Positions 1-7,835 are shown, counted from the stretch's first letter. The stretch is DNA of 8,848 bases from Saprospiraceae bacterium (GCA_007125435.1 SLDF01000022.1:1-8848); one strand, 5' to 3'. The notes: generated by a model not told the origin, from the sequence alone. Made by a program: numbers and translations.

Positions 1-2080
1 ATATACCATGGCCAAGTGTAGAATACTCTTTGTAATTAACCGGACTGCCAAATTTTCTTAGCACATCGACAACTTCTCTTGAGCGTTCGACAGGTACGAC
101 TGCGTCCTTTGCACCGTGAAATATCGCCATGGGTATGTGAGTGATCGATGATAATGTAGAGAGATCTGCAGCTCCACACATAAGTAATGCACCGGCAAAT
201 AAATCCGGCTTCCTTACCATGAAATCAAATCCTCCAAATGCACCCATCGAAAGACCACATAAATATATTCTGTTGGGGTCAATCCTTTTGTTCTCTTGCA
301 AAATAGAATCTATCAAAGCCATTAATGCATCCATCGGATCAGCAGGGTCGTCAGAGTATTTAGCCGATTTCCATTCTTCACTTACCATTGACCATCTTTG
401 ACCATCTGGACACTGAGGTGCTAAAATAAATGATGGGTTTTCTCTTCTAAAAGCATCCTCAACCAATGCCATGACACCATTTTGTAGTTGGTCTCTATTA
501 TTGTCTCCCCTCTCACCAGATCCATGTAAAAAAACAACTAGTGGCAGCAACTCATCATCTATATCTTTTGGTGCATACCATCTGTATGGTAAGGTCAAAT
601 CACGATGATGGAATGAATGTCTCTCAAACATGGCAGGTGCATCTATAGGTATATCATCGTTTGATGATAGTATTATTTCATTTTTCATACTGTAAACAGA
701 GCTATCGTCTAACCAGCCTCCTTTGAAACCGGCCTTTTTCAAACCATTTATGATGTAAGGATTCTTTTTTAATACATTCCAAATCAGTTCATCCTTATAG
801 TTAGCGATCATAAGCAATATGGCTCCTTGATCAATGCCAAGAATATCTGATGCAAACCAGCCGTCAGGCCTCTCACCATCAAAATCTGCTGTCAAATTAA
901 ATGCATCTTTAAAACCGTAGTCACAGACTAAGCTGTCATAATAAGTCTCCCACATGTACGCTAAAGTTTCGAGGCACTCCTCAGGCGCAAATGGTAACGA
1001 ACCGCCCACCGCGGTTGGAGCGATGGTTCCATCATCACTTTGATAATCAGCAGCGACGCCTCTAGCAGAATAACCCCTAAAGTTTTTAAAATACCAATCC
1101 TTCTTAGCGTCCGACATGCCTGAACTCAATACATCTTGAGCAGGACCATCGCAAGCTGTCAAGCCCCAACACAGGTGCTTGTACCCTTTAAAGCCTCTGG
1201 GATTATCTATACAGTAAGAACGGTTGGAAAGTGTGGCTCTAACAGAGTTTTCAAAATAATCATGACCCAATTTTGAGGTATAAGCATCATTAATGCCCCT
1301 AAAGTCGATAAATGCATGAGAGTATTGATGCCCAAACAAAGGTCCAAAATTAATCATATCAAAGCCTTGAAAATCAGTCCTGTAATACGTCTTACACCAT
1401 TCATCCCATGAAGTAGCCGGAATACTATGCTCCGGTGAACCCAATGCCAGAATGAGTAAAATCATAGCTTCATTGTAGCCGTGCCAATCTGAATGGATGA
1501 AACCACTTTCTGGACGCCATCCCATACTAAGCCTTCCTTCTCTATTGAGCATCCAATTAAATTCTACTCTTCTGAAAAGCCTATCAGCCAGCACTCTGAT
1601 CCTTTGCTCTTCATCTCGATCAAAGTAAGACATAGATGATAATATCCCGGCCAACAAGAGACCAGAATCTATTGTCGACAACTCTGTATTCTTAAATCTC
1701 AAATTATTGTCCTTGTGAAGGAAATGGTAGTAGAAACCCTTGTAACCTGTAGCATATGTCTTATCCTTGCTTTGAGGTAGGTCAATGAGTGTTTTTAGAG
1801 TCTCTAATGTCCGCTGTGCAGCTTCAGCCCGACTTATAAACCCCCTCTCGGCACCTATAATATAAGCACATAGACCAAAACCAGTGGCAGCAATACTGCT
1901 GAATTCACCATCTGTAGTTCTGTCCGGTATTTGAAAACCATTGGCATAAGCCGTTTCCCAAAACCAATCAAAAGTCCTTCTCTCCAGTGTATCCAGATTA
2001 AACGTCTTTTGCGGAAAGAGCAGTGTGGTAGCCAAAACCACTACCAAAGCTGTTAAAAAGATTTGTCTGAAGAATAGCAT
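1..2080 (-). CDS. Secreted glycoamylase-family (PF10091) hydrolase fused to a C-terminal alpha/beta-hydrolase esterase domain, 3' end cut by window edge
   Basis: The ORF runs from an ATG at 2080 to the left edge: 693 codons, no stop, so the C-terminus is missing. An in-frame TAG at 2099-2101 and no other upstream ATG fix the start. Residues 1-23 look like a Sec signal peptide (hydrophobic TALVVVLATTLLF). Residues ~28-440 match the (alpha/alpha)6 glycoamylase family: ATGFGL, ELSTIDSGLLLAG (D138), HGYNEAM (E204), WGLTACDGP, DDGTIAPTAVGG, and GFKDAFNL followed by ILGIDQGA. Residues ~480-693 form a PHB-depolymerase/feruloyl-esterase-like alpha/beta-hydrolase: oxyanion motif FLHGSGERG, nucleophile GLSMG (S611), acid HGAKD (D659), histidine LGHG (H691, codon at 8-10). 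The triad is complete, so probably little is lost. The first domain is paralogous to the 5433-7283 product. I infer an exported enzyme that cleaves a glucan and removes ester groups. Substrate is unproven; GH144-like beta-1,2-glucan activity is one option. No T9SS tail is visible because the end is absent. Confidence 0.88.
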   Translation of the reverse strand, partial: MLFFRQIFLTALVVVLATTLLFPQKTFNLDTLERRTFDWFWETAYANGFQIPDRTTDGEFSSIAATGFGLCAYIIGAERGFISRAEAAQRTLETLKTLIDLPQSKDKTYATGYKGFYYHFLHKDNNLRFKNTELSTIDSGLLLAGILSSMSYFDRDEEQRIRVLADRLFRRVEFNWMLNREGRLSMGWRPESGFIHSDWHGYNEAMILLILALGSPEHSIPATSWDEWCKTYYRTDFQGFDMINFGPLFGHQYSHAFIDFRGINDAYTSKLGHDYFENSVRATLSNRSYCIDNPRGFKGYKHLCWGLTACDGPAQDVLSSGMSDAKKDWYFKNFRGYSARGVAADYQSDDGTIAPTAVGGSLPFAPEECLETLAYMWETYYDSLVCDYGFKDAFNLTADFDGERPDGWFASDILGIDQGAILLMIANYKDELIWNVLKKNPYIINGLKKAGFKGGWLDDSSVYSMKNEIILSSNDDIPIDAPAMFERHSFHHRDLTLPYRWYAPKDIDDELLPLVVFLHGSGERGDNNRDQLQNGVMALVEDAFRRENPSFILAPQCPDGQRWSMVSEEWKSAKYSDDPADPMDALMALIDSILQENKRIDPNRIYLCGLSMGAFGGFDFMVRKPDLFAGALLMCGAADLSTLSSITHIPMAIFHGAKDAVVPVERSREVVDVLRKFGSPVNYKEYSTLGHGI

Positions 2081-2094
2081 TAAACCCGTATTTA

Positions 2095-2127
2095 AAGTCT
2101 ACCGACACATCCTGTGTCGGTAGACTT
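2095..2127 (-). other. Perfect 15-bp hairpin in the leader of the glycoamylase-esterase gene
   Basis: The arms AAGTCTACCGACACA (2095-2109) and its exact reverse complement (2113-2127) enclose a 3-nt loop. On the transcribed strand the hairpin ends 14 nt before the ATG at 2080 and begins about 108 nt after the upstream stop codon. The base after the 3' arm is T, then AAATACGGG, so there is no real U-tract. A strong intrinsic terminator is therefore doubtful. It could be a weak or attenuating terminator, a structure shielding the start codon, an mRNA processing or stability element, or a dyad operator in DNA. The rest of 2081-2235 shows no convincing promoter; there is only an imperfect dyad around 2206-2222 (ACGG-N6-CCGT). 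Confidence 0.75.
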
Positions 2128-2235
2128 AGTTTGAACTACTATCACTAACTTATTTTCCCATTCAATTCCAACATAGTGGTCCATTCATACGCTATATGAG
2201 AGGGCCACGGTATATTCCGTCACTCTGTGAGCGTC

Positions 2236-5200
2236 TTATTGTTTTATGAACTTAGACGTGCTTATTTGCGTATTGGCTGCATTAAATCCTGCGATGATGT
2301 ACATACCCGGTGTTAAATTGGAAACATTGATCCATGTAGACCCTTCGCCAAAAACCTGGATATGTGCTACTCTTACACCATACATATTGATGATATCGAG
2401 CCTCTTGATAGCTTCTGGGTGCTCTACTCGTAGCTCATCCATTACAGGATTTGGAGCAATACTTAGCTTCTCCATTTCTACCGGTCTGAATATGGAAGTT
2501 GATATCTCACATTCTCCTTCACCGACTACGAGGTTGTCAAAATAAGAGACAACATCTTCGCCGGTTGCATCAATCCCAAGGTCAAAAAACACAGTTAATC
2601 TTCGATATTCTGCATTGTCAGCAGCCGCACTAAAGTCAAATGTCAATTCTTCCCACTCATCTATTAGGGTATTCTCTACCGGAATCTCTAAAGGCGGTTG
2701 CCCTGTGGCCGATCCTTCCAGCTTTACTGCAAAGTTTCCAAGATGATCCATATGTACCATTGCTTTGAAAATTTTATCTTCATCTTTCCAGTCAATTGCG
2801 GCATCTAAATCAGCAAACATACCGGCAAACGGTGCAGCATCACCTGCCTTGATAAATTTACCCACGCGATCACTTTCGTTTATTCCACTTGGATTAGGAT
2901 TGTCTACTACTTCAAATTGATATCCTTCTGCTTCCAGAGTTCCATTAGCAAAGTATTGGAAGTTGGTAATGCTTGAAGCTGCTGTTTCATAATCGGCTAT
3001 ACAACCAAAATAACTTTCTCTGCTCCAGCGTAAATTATCCAAATAAACTATAGTCTCATCTGCACTTACTCCTGCATTGAAGAAGAATGCTACACGCCTG
3101 TAATCACCTCCGGCAAACTCGCTGAAGTCTACTTGAATGGTTTGCCAAAACTCCGTCTGAGTTACATCTGTAAAGATTTCAACAGGTGCAGAACTTCCGC
3201 CTTCTAATTTGACCAATATAGGCGCTTCTACAGGTGACCATATCTGAAATACAAATTGATTATTGACATCAAGATTTATGCCTTCCGGAAACTCAATAGT
3301 AATTGCAGCCCAAGGATCATTAGCCAAATCAGTATACTCTCCTACGCGTGTGGATGAGTTCTCAGGGGTCAGGTCTGGATTGTTGATAACTCTCAATCTC
3401 TCAGTACCAACGCCGTAAGCATAATTTCTTTGACATTCAAAGTCGTCTATTATATTTGGAATAGCTACGACACCTTCACAAGGGTCTATTGTGGTCTCAC
3501 CTAGTGTAATATTGTCAAAACACCACTGTTGTCCCATATTCGCTGTACCTTCATCAAATATAATTCTCAACTCAAAAAAATCATCTATAGCTGTATAAGC
3601 AGAAAAATCAAAACTCAATGTTTCCCAACCACCGGGATTATTGATATTGGCTTCTGCACTTCTGTTGCCTTGAGACAAACTGCTCAAGATAAAACGTACA
3701 CTAGTACCTTCGGCATCCTCCGGAGACAATACATCTAGGTTGACTTGTGAGTTTTCGCTGATATCAATCGGATCTAGTGAAAATGCCTGAAGTGTACTGA
3801 ATGGTGAGCTACCTTTTGTATAACAACCTACGTTATCTGATGTATTGGGTTCTGCAGGGTTGGGATTCGATACAGGACCTGAAAATATACCATGTATAGC
3901 TTCATTTTGATCCAATGGTTGCCAGCCTAGACTAAGACCGTCTTCAAAATCCTCTATAACAACCGTTGACTCCACTTTTTCATCATATCTTATATCGTCG
4001 ATGAAGTAAACATCTCCATCTTCAGCCAATACCCCGGCATTGAAGAATATGGCAATTCTGGTGTGGCTGGCTGCCGCCTGGTCACTAAAATCAAACGTAT
4101 AATCCACCCATCTGCCTGTCTCTTCTATATCCTGAAAAATCTCTACCGGAGGAGAAATACCACCTTCGAGCTTAAATAATAAAGGTCCAGCTTTTGGAGA
4201 CCAAATCTTAGCTTTGATCTGATTAAATGTACTCAAATCTATGGGATCATTATAATCAATCACTAATGCCGACCACTCGTCTAATGGGTCTTCATATCTT
4301 CCCACTCTTGGTGAGTCATTATCTGCTGAGACATTGGGATTATCCACTACGGTAAGGACATCCCATCCTTGTCCATAAGTAGCGTTTCTCTGGCATTCAA
4401 AGTCGTCAATAATCAATGGATCGGGAACTACACCTGCACATGCACCCGCAGGTCTTGCACATATTTTGTCAAAGTAGTAGTCGTCACCACTCTCCGTCAC
4501 GCCAGGATCAAAGAAAAGAATGATTCTATCAAAGCCTTCCAGATCAGATGAATTGCTAAAATCAAAGGTGTACTCTTGCCATACATTGGTTAATGCTATG
4601 TTTCTGGTTTGCTCTACAGCTACACCCGGTCCTTCGATCTTCATCAATACTTGCGTAGCTGCTGTGGCATATATCTGAATAGAAAACTGATTGTTAACTG
4701 ACAAATCGAAAGGCTCATCCAAATCTGCCAAAAACAAACTAAAGGCATGCTCATCACTCTTTGTATACAACCCGACCGTAGGACTGTCATTGACCTGATT
4801 TGGGCCCGGGTTTTCTACAACGCCGGCATATTCACCATCAAATGCCATCCACTCAAGTTGTGCCTCGCCGGATGAAAAGTCCTCAAAGCACTCCCCAGCT
4901 TCTGTAGCCTGCAAATTCCCAAACAGGTAAGTATCTGCACTCTCAGTCACGCCGGGGTCGAAGAATAAAATAATCCTGTCCAGACCTGCATTGTCTGCAG
5001 CCCCACTCATGTCAAAGGTTAGCCTCACCCATTCATCAGCAACAGGGATTTCAGCGCTCCTCTCAATTGGAGGCACACCTGCACCTTCAAACTTCAAGAG
5101 CAGTGAAGTCGCAGCAGAAGCATTGATATCAATACTGAATTGATTGAATGTACTGAGATCCATAGGCTCATCAAGATCTGCTAGAAACAAACTGAATGAA

Positions 5201-5409
5201 TGTGCACCGCTCTTTGTGTAAGAACCACAAAACGCCGCATCATTCACCTCGTTCGGAGCAGGGTTTTCGACAACGCCATTATATTCGCCATCAAATGCCT
5301 GCCATTCCAACCTGGCTTCGCCGCCATCAAAATCCTCGTAAACCACCTGGCCTATGCCTAGAGCAGTAAAGCCGGCTAAAAACGTCAATACTAGTAAAAA
5401 ATTTCTCAT
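2236..5409 (-). CDS. Secreted six-repeat carbohydrate-binding-like protein with T9SS type A sorting domain
   Basis: The product has 1057 residues. Residues 1-20 are a signal peptide ending in ALGIGQ. Residues ~22-967 comprise six jelly-roll-like repeats of 150-170 residues (~22-173, 174-331, 332-482, 483-651, 652-802, 803-967). Each has the same order: an acidic opener (EDF or DDFEC), NPxPxxxNxSxxVGxY, KxEG, a W-x-TFDFS strand, FFDPGV or FFNAGV, then a YFD-type end. This resembles galactose-binding-fold carbohydrate-binding modules common in Bacteroidota exoproteins. No catalytic motif is seen, so binding or scaffolding is inferred. Residues ~980-1057 are a T9SS sorting domain (SIAPNPVMDEL, GVRV, LTPGMYII, basic end KFIKQ), implying export across the outer membrane and surface anchoring or release. 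The gene starts 23 bp after the upstream hydrolase stop, with no Shine-Dalgarno sequence, which fits cotranscription. Domain identity is likely; ligand is unknown. Confidence 0.9.
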   Translation of the reverse strand: MRNFLLVLTFLAGFTALGIGQVVYEDFDGGEARLEWQAFDGEYNGVVENPAPNEVNDAAFCGSYTKSGAHSFSLFLADLDEPMDLSTFNQFSIDINASAATSLLLKFEGAGVPPIERSAEIPVADEWVRLTFDMSGAADNAGLDRIILFFDPGVTESADTYLFGNLQATEAGECFEDFSSGEAQLEWMAFDGEYAGVVENPGPNQVNDSPTVGLYTKSDEHAFSLFLADLDEPFDLSVNNQFSIQIYATAATQVLMKIEGPGVAVEQTRNIALTNVWQEYTFDFSNSSDLEGFDRIILFFDPGVTESGDDYYFDKICARPAGACAGVVPDPLIIDDFECQRNATYGQGWDVLTVVDNPNVSADNDSPRVGRYEDPLDEWSALVIDYNDPIDLSTFNQIKAKIWSPKAGPLLFKLEGGISPPVEIFQDIEETGRWVDYTFDFSDQAAASHTRIAIFFNAGVLAEDGDVYFIDDIRYDEKVESTVVIEDFEDGLSLGWQPLDQNEAIHGIFSGPVSNPNPAEPNTSDNVGCYTKGSSPFSTLQAFSLDPIDISENSQVNLDVLSPEDAEGTSVRFILSSLSQGNRSAEANINNPGGWETLSFDFSAYTAIDDFFELRIIFDEGTANMGQQWCFDNITLGETTIDPCEGVVAIPNIIDDFECQRNYAYGVGTERLRVINNPDLTPENSSTRVGEYTDLANDPWAAITIEFPEGINLDVNNQFVFQIWSPVEAPILVKLEGGSSAPVEIFTDVTQTEFWQTIQVDFSEFAGGDYRRVAFFFNAGVSADETIVYLDNLRWSRESYFGCIADYETAASSITNFQYFANGTLEAEGYQFEVVDNPNPSGINESDRVGKFIKAGDAAPFAGMFADLDAAIDWKDEDKIFKAMVHMDHLGNFAVKLEGSATGQPPLEIPVENTLIDEWEELTFDFSAAADNAEYRRLTVFFDLGIDATGEDVVSYFDNLVVGEGECEISTSIFRPVEMEKLSIAPNPVMDELRVEHPEAIKRLDIINMYGVRVAHIQVFGEGSTWINVSNLTPGMYIIAGFNAANTQISTSKFIKQ
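2509..5346 (-). repeat. Six diverged in-gene repeats (coding) with nested duplication pattern
   Basis: Approximate DNA extents in gene order are 5346-4891, 4890-4417, 4416-3964, 3963-3457, 3456-3004 and 3003-2509. Repeats 1 and 2 are close at the protein level (both have FDGEY-GVVENP, FSLFLADLDEP and DRIILFFDPGVTES) and are visibly similar in DNA near 5241-5330 and 4797-4885. Repeats 3 and 5 form another close pair, both opening IIDDFECQRN, with IWSP, LEGG, PVEIF and FFNAGV. Each of those two is preceded by a C-x-GVV-x-x-P junction closing repeats 2 and 4. The layout suggests a two-repeat block was copied (2-3 to 4-5) besides a simple tandem copy (1-2). Repeat 6 is the most diverged. Confidence 0.85.
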
Positions 5410-5432
5410 AACTGGATTGGTTTGATTAGTAA

Positions 5433-7283
5433 TTAATTTCTGTTTATTATGATTTTATTCGTGTATCGTTTATGCTGTTCATCATTGATAATGATATAAT
5501 AAAGCCCATCAGCTAACGCACTACAATTCCATTCATAGACTTCATTAGCACTTATATATATTGGTCCTTTGATATGACTTACCAAACGACCCTGACTGTC
5601 GTGTATGCTGATATCGTACATCGCCTTCGTCTCTTCACTCTTAAAGAAAATAACGTTGTCGGCTACAGTCGGAAAAACTTGAATCTCAGATATCAAATCC
5701 TGTCTTCCACCTGTCGTTGTCATGATATCCTCTTCAAACCCTATGGCGTCCAATGCCGGCTGAATCTCGGGATTATCCATAAAAAGTCTCCACAATAATT
5801 CAGACCTATGGTTTTCAATCATACATACAATCGGCCCCTGATCTATGGCTAGATAAGAAGTTGCAAACCAGTCTTCATTTAGGTTAAATGCATCATGGAA
5901 GCCATATTCCCCCCATAGCCTATCACCTAATTTATGGTAAAAATGTTTCAAAGCCATCATAGAGGCTTCTGGAGTGTAGGGCATTGATGATAATGCTGCT
6001 GTAGGTGCAATGGTGCCATTGTCGTTGGTGCCAGTCAGGTCATGTGCCAGATAACCCCAGGGATTATCACTTGCAGTTATCCCCCAACACGAATCTGAGT
6101 ATCCCTTGTGCTGAAGCGGATTTGCTTTAGCATAGGCCTGTTGTATCAGTGCGTGATTCCTATTCCTTTCAAAGTAATTACAATATTCATCCCTCTTGTC
6201 TCGTGGATCGAATCCAATGAATGAATAATGAGCAAAAAACATGGGGCCACCTGCAAAAGGACCCGCACAAATTGGAAATCCAAAGTGAATGCCATTATTA
6301 AGATAATTACCACCTGCCCATCCATTGTGGTAAAGAGAAGCGGGTACAGGGTATGTCGGTGAAGCCACAGCCAGAAGATATACCATTTTTGATTCATCAA
6401 ACCCTCTTATTGGTAAGTTCATTTGCCACTCATGATTGGGCGACCAATGCCAAAATAAGACATTGCCCTGTCCTCTCCTAAACCAATTCCATTCTACGGC
6501 TTCGTAGAGCGAGGTTACGATCTGACGCAACCCTGTCTCTACTGGATTGTCGGTATCAAAAAAAGCTCTGGCACACAATAAGCCTTGCATCAAAAATGCT
6601 GTCTCTACAAGGTCTGCGCCATCGTCAAACTCCGAAAACGCAATTGTACGTCCCGTACGACCATCCATCCAATGCGGAAACGCACCTTTATATGTGTCTG
6701 CATTCTGTAGAAAAGATGCAATCAATATAATTCTATTTAGTACATCTTCTCGACTGAGCCAGCCTCGCTCTATACCACTCAGCATCGCCATTATTCCAAA
6801 CCCTGTCCCACCTGTAGTTACCAAATCTCCTGAAGTATTTCGCTCTCTTGCCATACCACTAACAGGGTGACCAAAATCCCAAAAATAACGCAATGTAAAA
6901 CGCTGTACCATGTCCATATAATCTTCGTCGGACATTGGCTCTATCTCCATTGATAAGGTATCAGATGGCGCACTCTCCTGTCCGGCTAAACGGGTAGTTG
7001 TGTAATATGAGAATGTTGTGCCAAATGGGACATCTCCATACCAGTCAATGAATGAACGTCGATTCCTACCCACGCTTCTTATGAGTTCAAAGTCTCCTCC
7101 GTCCTTTGCTCTATAGATTAGCGTATTATCAAAAGAAACATTTGGATCGATTGTCCAGTCAAGATTTACATGACGCTCATACCCATAAATTTGTATTGAA
7201 ATATCATTTTCAGCATACGCCACTGATATAGTTAATGACCACACCAGATACATCATTATAGACTTGAGTCGACTTCTGTTCAT
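5433..7283 (-). CDS. Secreted glycoamylase-family (PF10091, GH144-like) glycoside hydrolase with FN3-like domain and T9SS tail
   Basis: I start this at the ATG at 7283 (616 residues). The frame stays open to a TTG at 7304, but the ATG gives a tidy signal peptide: MNRSR, hydrophobic MMYLVWSLTISVAYA, cleavage near AYA/EN. Residues ~26-113 are a fibronectin-III-like beta-sandwich (VNLDWTI, LIYRAKDGG, YYTTTRLAG, SAPSDT). Residues ~119-510 are the (alpha/alpha)6 catalytic domain: YFWDFGHP, TGGTGFGIMA, SEFDDGADLVETAFLMQGLL with D224 and E227, RGFDES with E297, CWGITASDNP, NGTIAPTAALSSMPYTPE, and GFHDAFNL then AIDQGP. Residues ~536-616 are a T9SS type A sorting domain (VFPTVADNVI, DSQGRLV, LADGLYYIII). 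GH144 members hydrolyse beta-1,2-glucans and the DxxE motif fits that branch; exact specificity is inferred. It is the first gene of the operon, followed after 23 bp by the repeat protein, and is a distant paralogue of the 1-2080 product. Confidence 0.9.
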   Translation of the reverse strand: MNRSRLKSIMMYLVWSLTISVAYAENDISIQIYGYERHVNLDWTIDPNVSFDNTLIYRAKDGGDFELIRSVGRNRRSFIDWYGDVPFGTTFSYYTTTRLAGQESAPSDTLSMEIEPMSDEDYMDMVQRFTLRYFWDFGHPVSGMARERNTSGDLVTTGGTGFGIMAMLSGIERGWLSREDVLNRIILIASFLQNADTYKGAFPHWMDGRTGRTIAFSEFDDGADLVETAFLMQGLLCARAFFDTDNPVETGLRQIVTSLYEAVEWNWFRRGQGNVLFWHWSPNHEWQMNLPIRGFDESKMVYLLAVASPTYPVPASLYHNGWAGGNYLNNGIHFGFPICAGPFAGGPMFFAHYSFIGFDPRDKRDEYCNYFERNRNHALIQQAYAKANPLQHKGYSDSCWGITASDNPWGYLAHDLTGTNDNGTIAPTAALSSMPYTPEASMMALKHFYHKLGDRLWGEYGFHDAFNLNEDWFATSYLAIDQGPIVCMIENHRSELLWRLFMDNPEIQPALDAIGFEEDIMTTTGGRQDLISEIQVFPTVADNVIFFKSEETKAMYDISIHDSQGRLVSHIKGPIYISANEVYEWNCSALADGLYYIIINDEQHKRYTNKIIINRN

Positions 7284-7599
7284 ATTCGATAAGATATAGT
7301 ACAACCTACACTAAGGCAAAATAATCATATAGCACAACACCATTCGCACAAACAATTAGTTTGCATTTTTAACATTCAATGGTACAAAATTAATTGTAAA
7401 ATTCAACAAAATCAACCTTTTATACCTCACTACTACTACGCCATCACAAAAAAATATTATTAATTATCAAGCACTTATAACTTTCAAGACCTCAACTACA
7501 CAATTTACCTTGCATATTTAGCCATTACCTATATGCCAAAGTTAACCCTTCAATTGACAAGATAATTTTGATCTGTTTTCATTAATGATTTTTAGGCGT
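7284..7599. other. AT-rich leader and upstream region of the operon, no gene
   Basis: This stretch is clearly richer in A and T than its flanks and has many short A and T runs. I see no Shine-Dalgarno sequence before the ATG at 7283 (the preceding transcript bases read CTATATCTTATCGAAT), which is normal for Bacteroidota. The only regulatory signal I can support is the TAATTTTG box described separately. No open frame of useful length or RNA gene is apparent. Confidence 0.6.
7385..7416 (-). promoter_or_regulatory. Candidate Bacteroidota-type promoter for the three-gene operon
   Basis: On the minus strand TAATTTTG (7392-7385) matches the Bacteroidota -7 consensus TAnnTTTG exactly. A GTTG (7416-7413) lies 20 nt upstream and fits the -33 TTTG/TTG element, usually spaced about 19 nt. 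Transcription would start near 7378 and give a leader of roughly 95 nt before the ATG at 7283. The region is AT-rich, so a chance match is possible; a second TTTG lies only 14 nt upstream of the box. Confidence 0.4.
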
Positions 7600-7634
7600 G
7601 ACCTCTCTCCCCATGAGGGGTGGGGAGAGAGGTC
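7600..7634. repeat. Perfect 14-bp inverted repeat (GC-rich hairpin)
   Basis: The arms GACCTCTCTCCCCA (7600-7613) and TGGGGAGAGAGGTC (7621-7634) are exact complements around a 7-nt loop TGAGGGG. The loop can also pair in register shift (CCCC-ATGA-GGGG). Neither strand has a T-tract after the stem, so it is not a standard intrinsic terminator. It directly abuts the CGGGCTATCCGC motif that opens the next inverted repeat, suggesting one composite intergenic element. Confidence 0.8.
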
Positions 7635-7653
7635 GGGCTATCCGCTTGTATTC

Positions 7654-7743
7654 ACAGGTCTACCATAGAGTGTCGCTGCTGGTGTGAGCGGCTTCTTACC
7701 AGTCGCCATCACACCAGCGCTCCACTAACTATGCTAGACCTGT
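7654..7743. repeat. Long imperfect inverted repeat, about 90 nt, framed by CTATCC motifs
   Basis: The outer arms ACAGGTCTACCATAG (7654-7668) and CTATGCTAGACCTGT (7729-7743) pair at 14 of 15 positions. The inner arms CTGGTGTGA (7679-7687) and TCACACCAG (7709-7717) pair perfectly. The unpaired spacers are 10 and 11 nt, so the two stems stack symmetrically around an internal loop. The inverted repeat lies between GGGCTATCCGC (7635-7645) and CGCTGCTATCCCTCACGC (7750-7767), which share a direct GCTATCC core. I have an unverified impression of seeing similar frames between genes in other Bacteroidota. No coding potential is convincing. Confidence 0.75.
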
Positions 7744-7781
7744 TCATATCGCTGCTATCCCTCACGCAGAATATAGTATTT

Positions 7782-7808
7782 AGCTGCAAGTTTCAAGCTG
7801 CAAGCTGC
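7782..7808. repeat. Short direct repeats AGCTGCAAG
   Basis: AGCTGCAAG occurs at 7782-7790 and 7796-7804, separated by TTTCA and followed by a partial copy (CTGCTAG). It is a two-and-a-half-copy, 14-bp-period low-complexity repeat of no known function. Confidence 0.6.
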
Positions 7809-7835
7809 TAGTTAGGTGAATTTTGTTTACGCCTG

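Noticed and set aside
141..401. Plus-strand 86-residue frame
   Set aside because: It lies antisense within the esterase domain, begins at a GTG and shows no domain or start signal.
7284..7304. Seven-residue upstream extension of the hydrolase using a TTG start at 7304
   Set aside because: The frame is open, but the first codon is TTG with no ribosome-binding signal. The ATG at 7283 gives a standard signal peptide beginning MNRSR.
7563..7570. TAATTTTG on the plus strand as a promoter -7 box
   Set aside because: No TTTG/TTG lies at the right spacing upstream, and no gene follows on the plus strand.
7600..7634. Hairpin as an intrinsic terminator
   Set aside because: Neither strand has a T-tract directly after the stem, and no gene ends next to it in the window.
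7620..7811. Plus-strand 63-residue frame, Cys-rich at its ends
   Set aside because: It starts at a GTG inside a hairpin and runs through the 90-nt inverted repeat; the residues merely reflect palindromic DNA.
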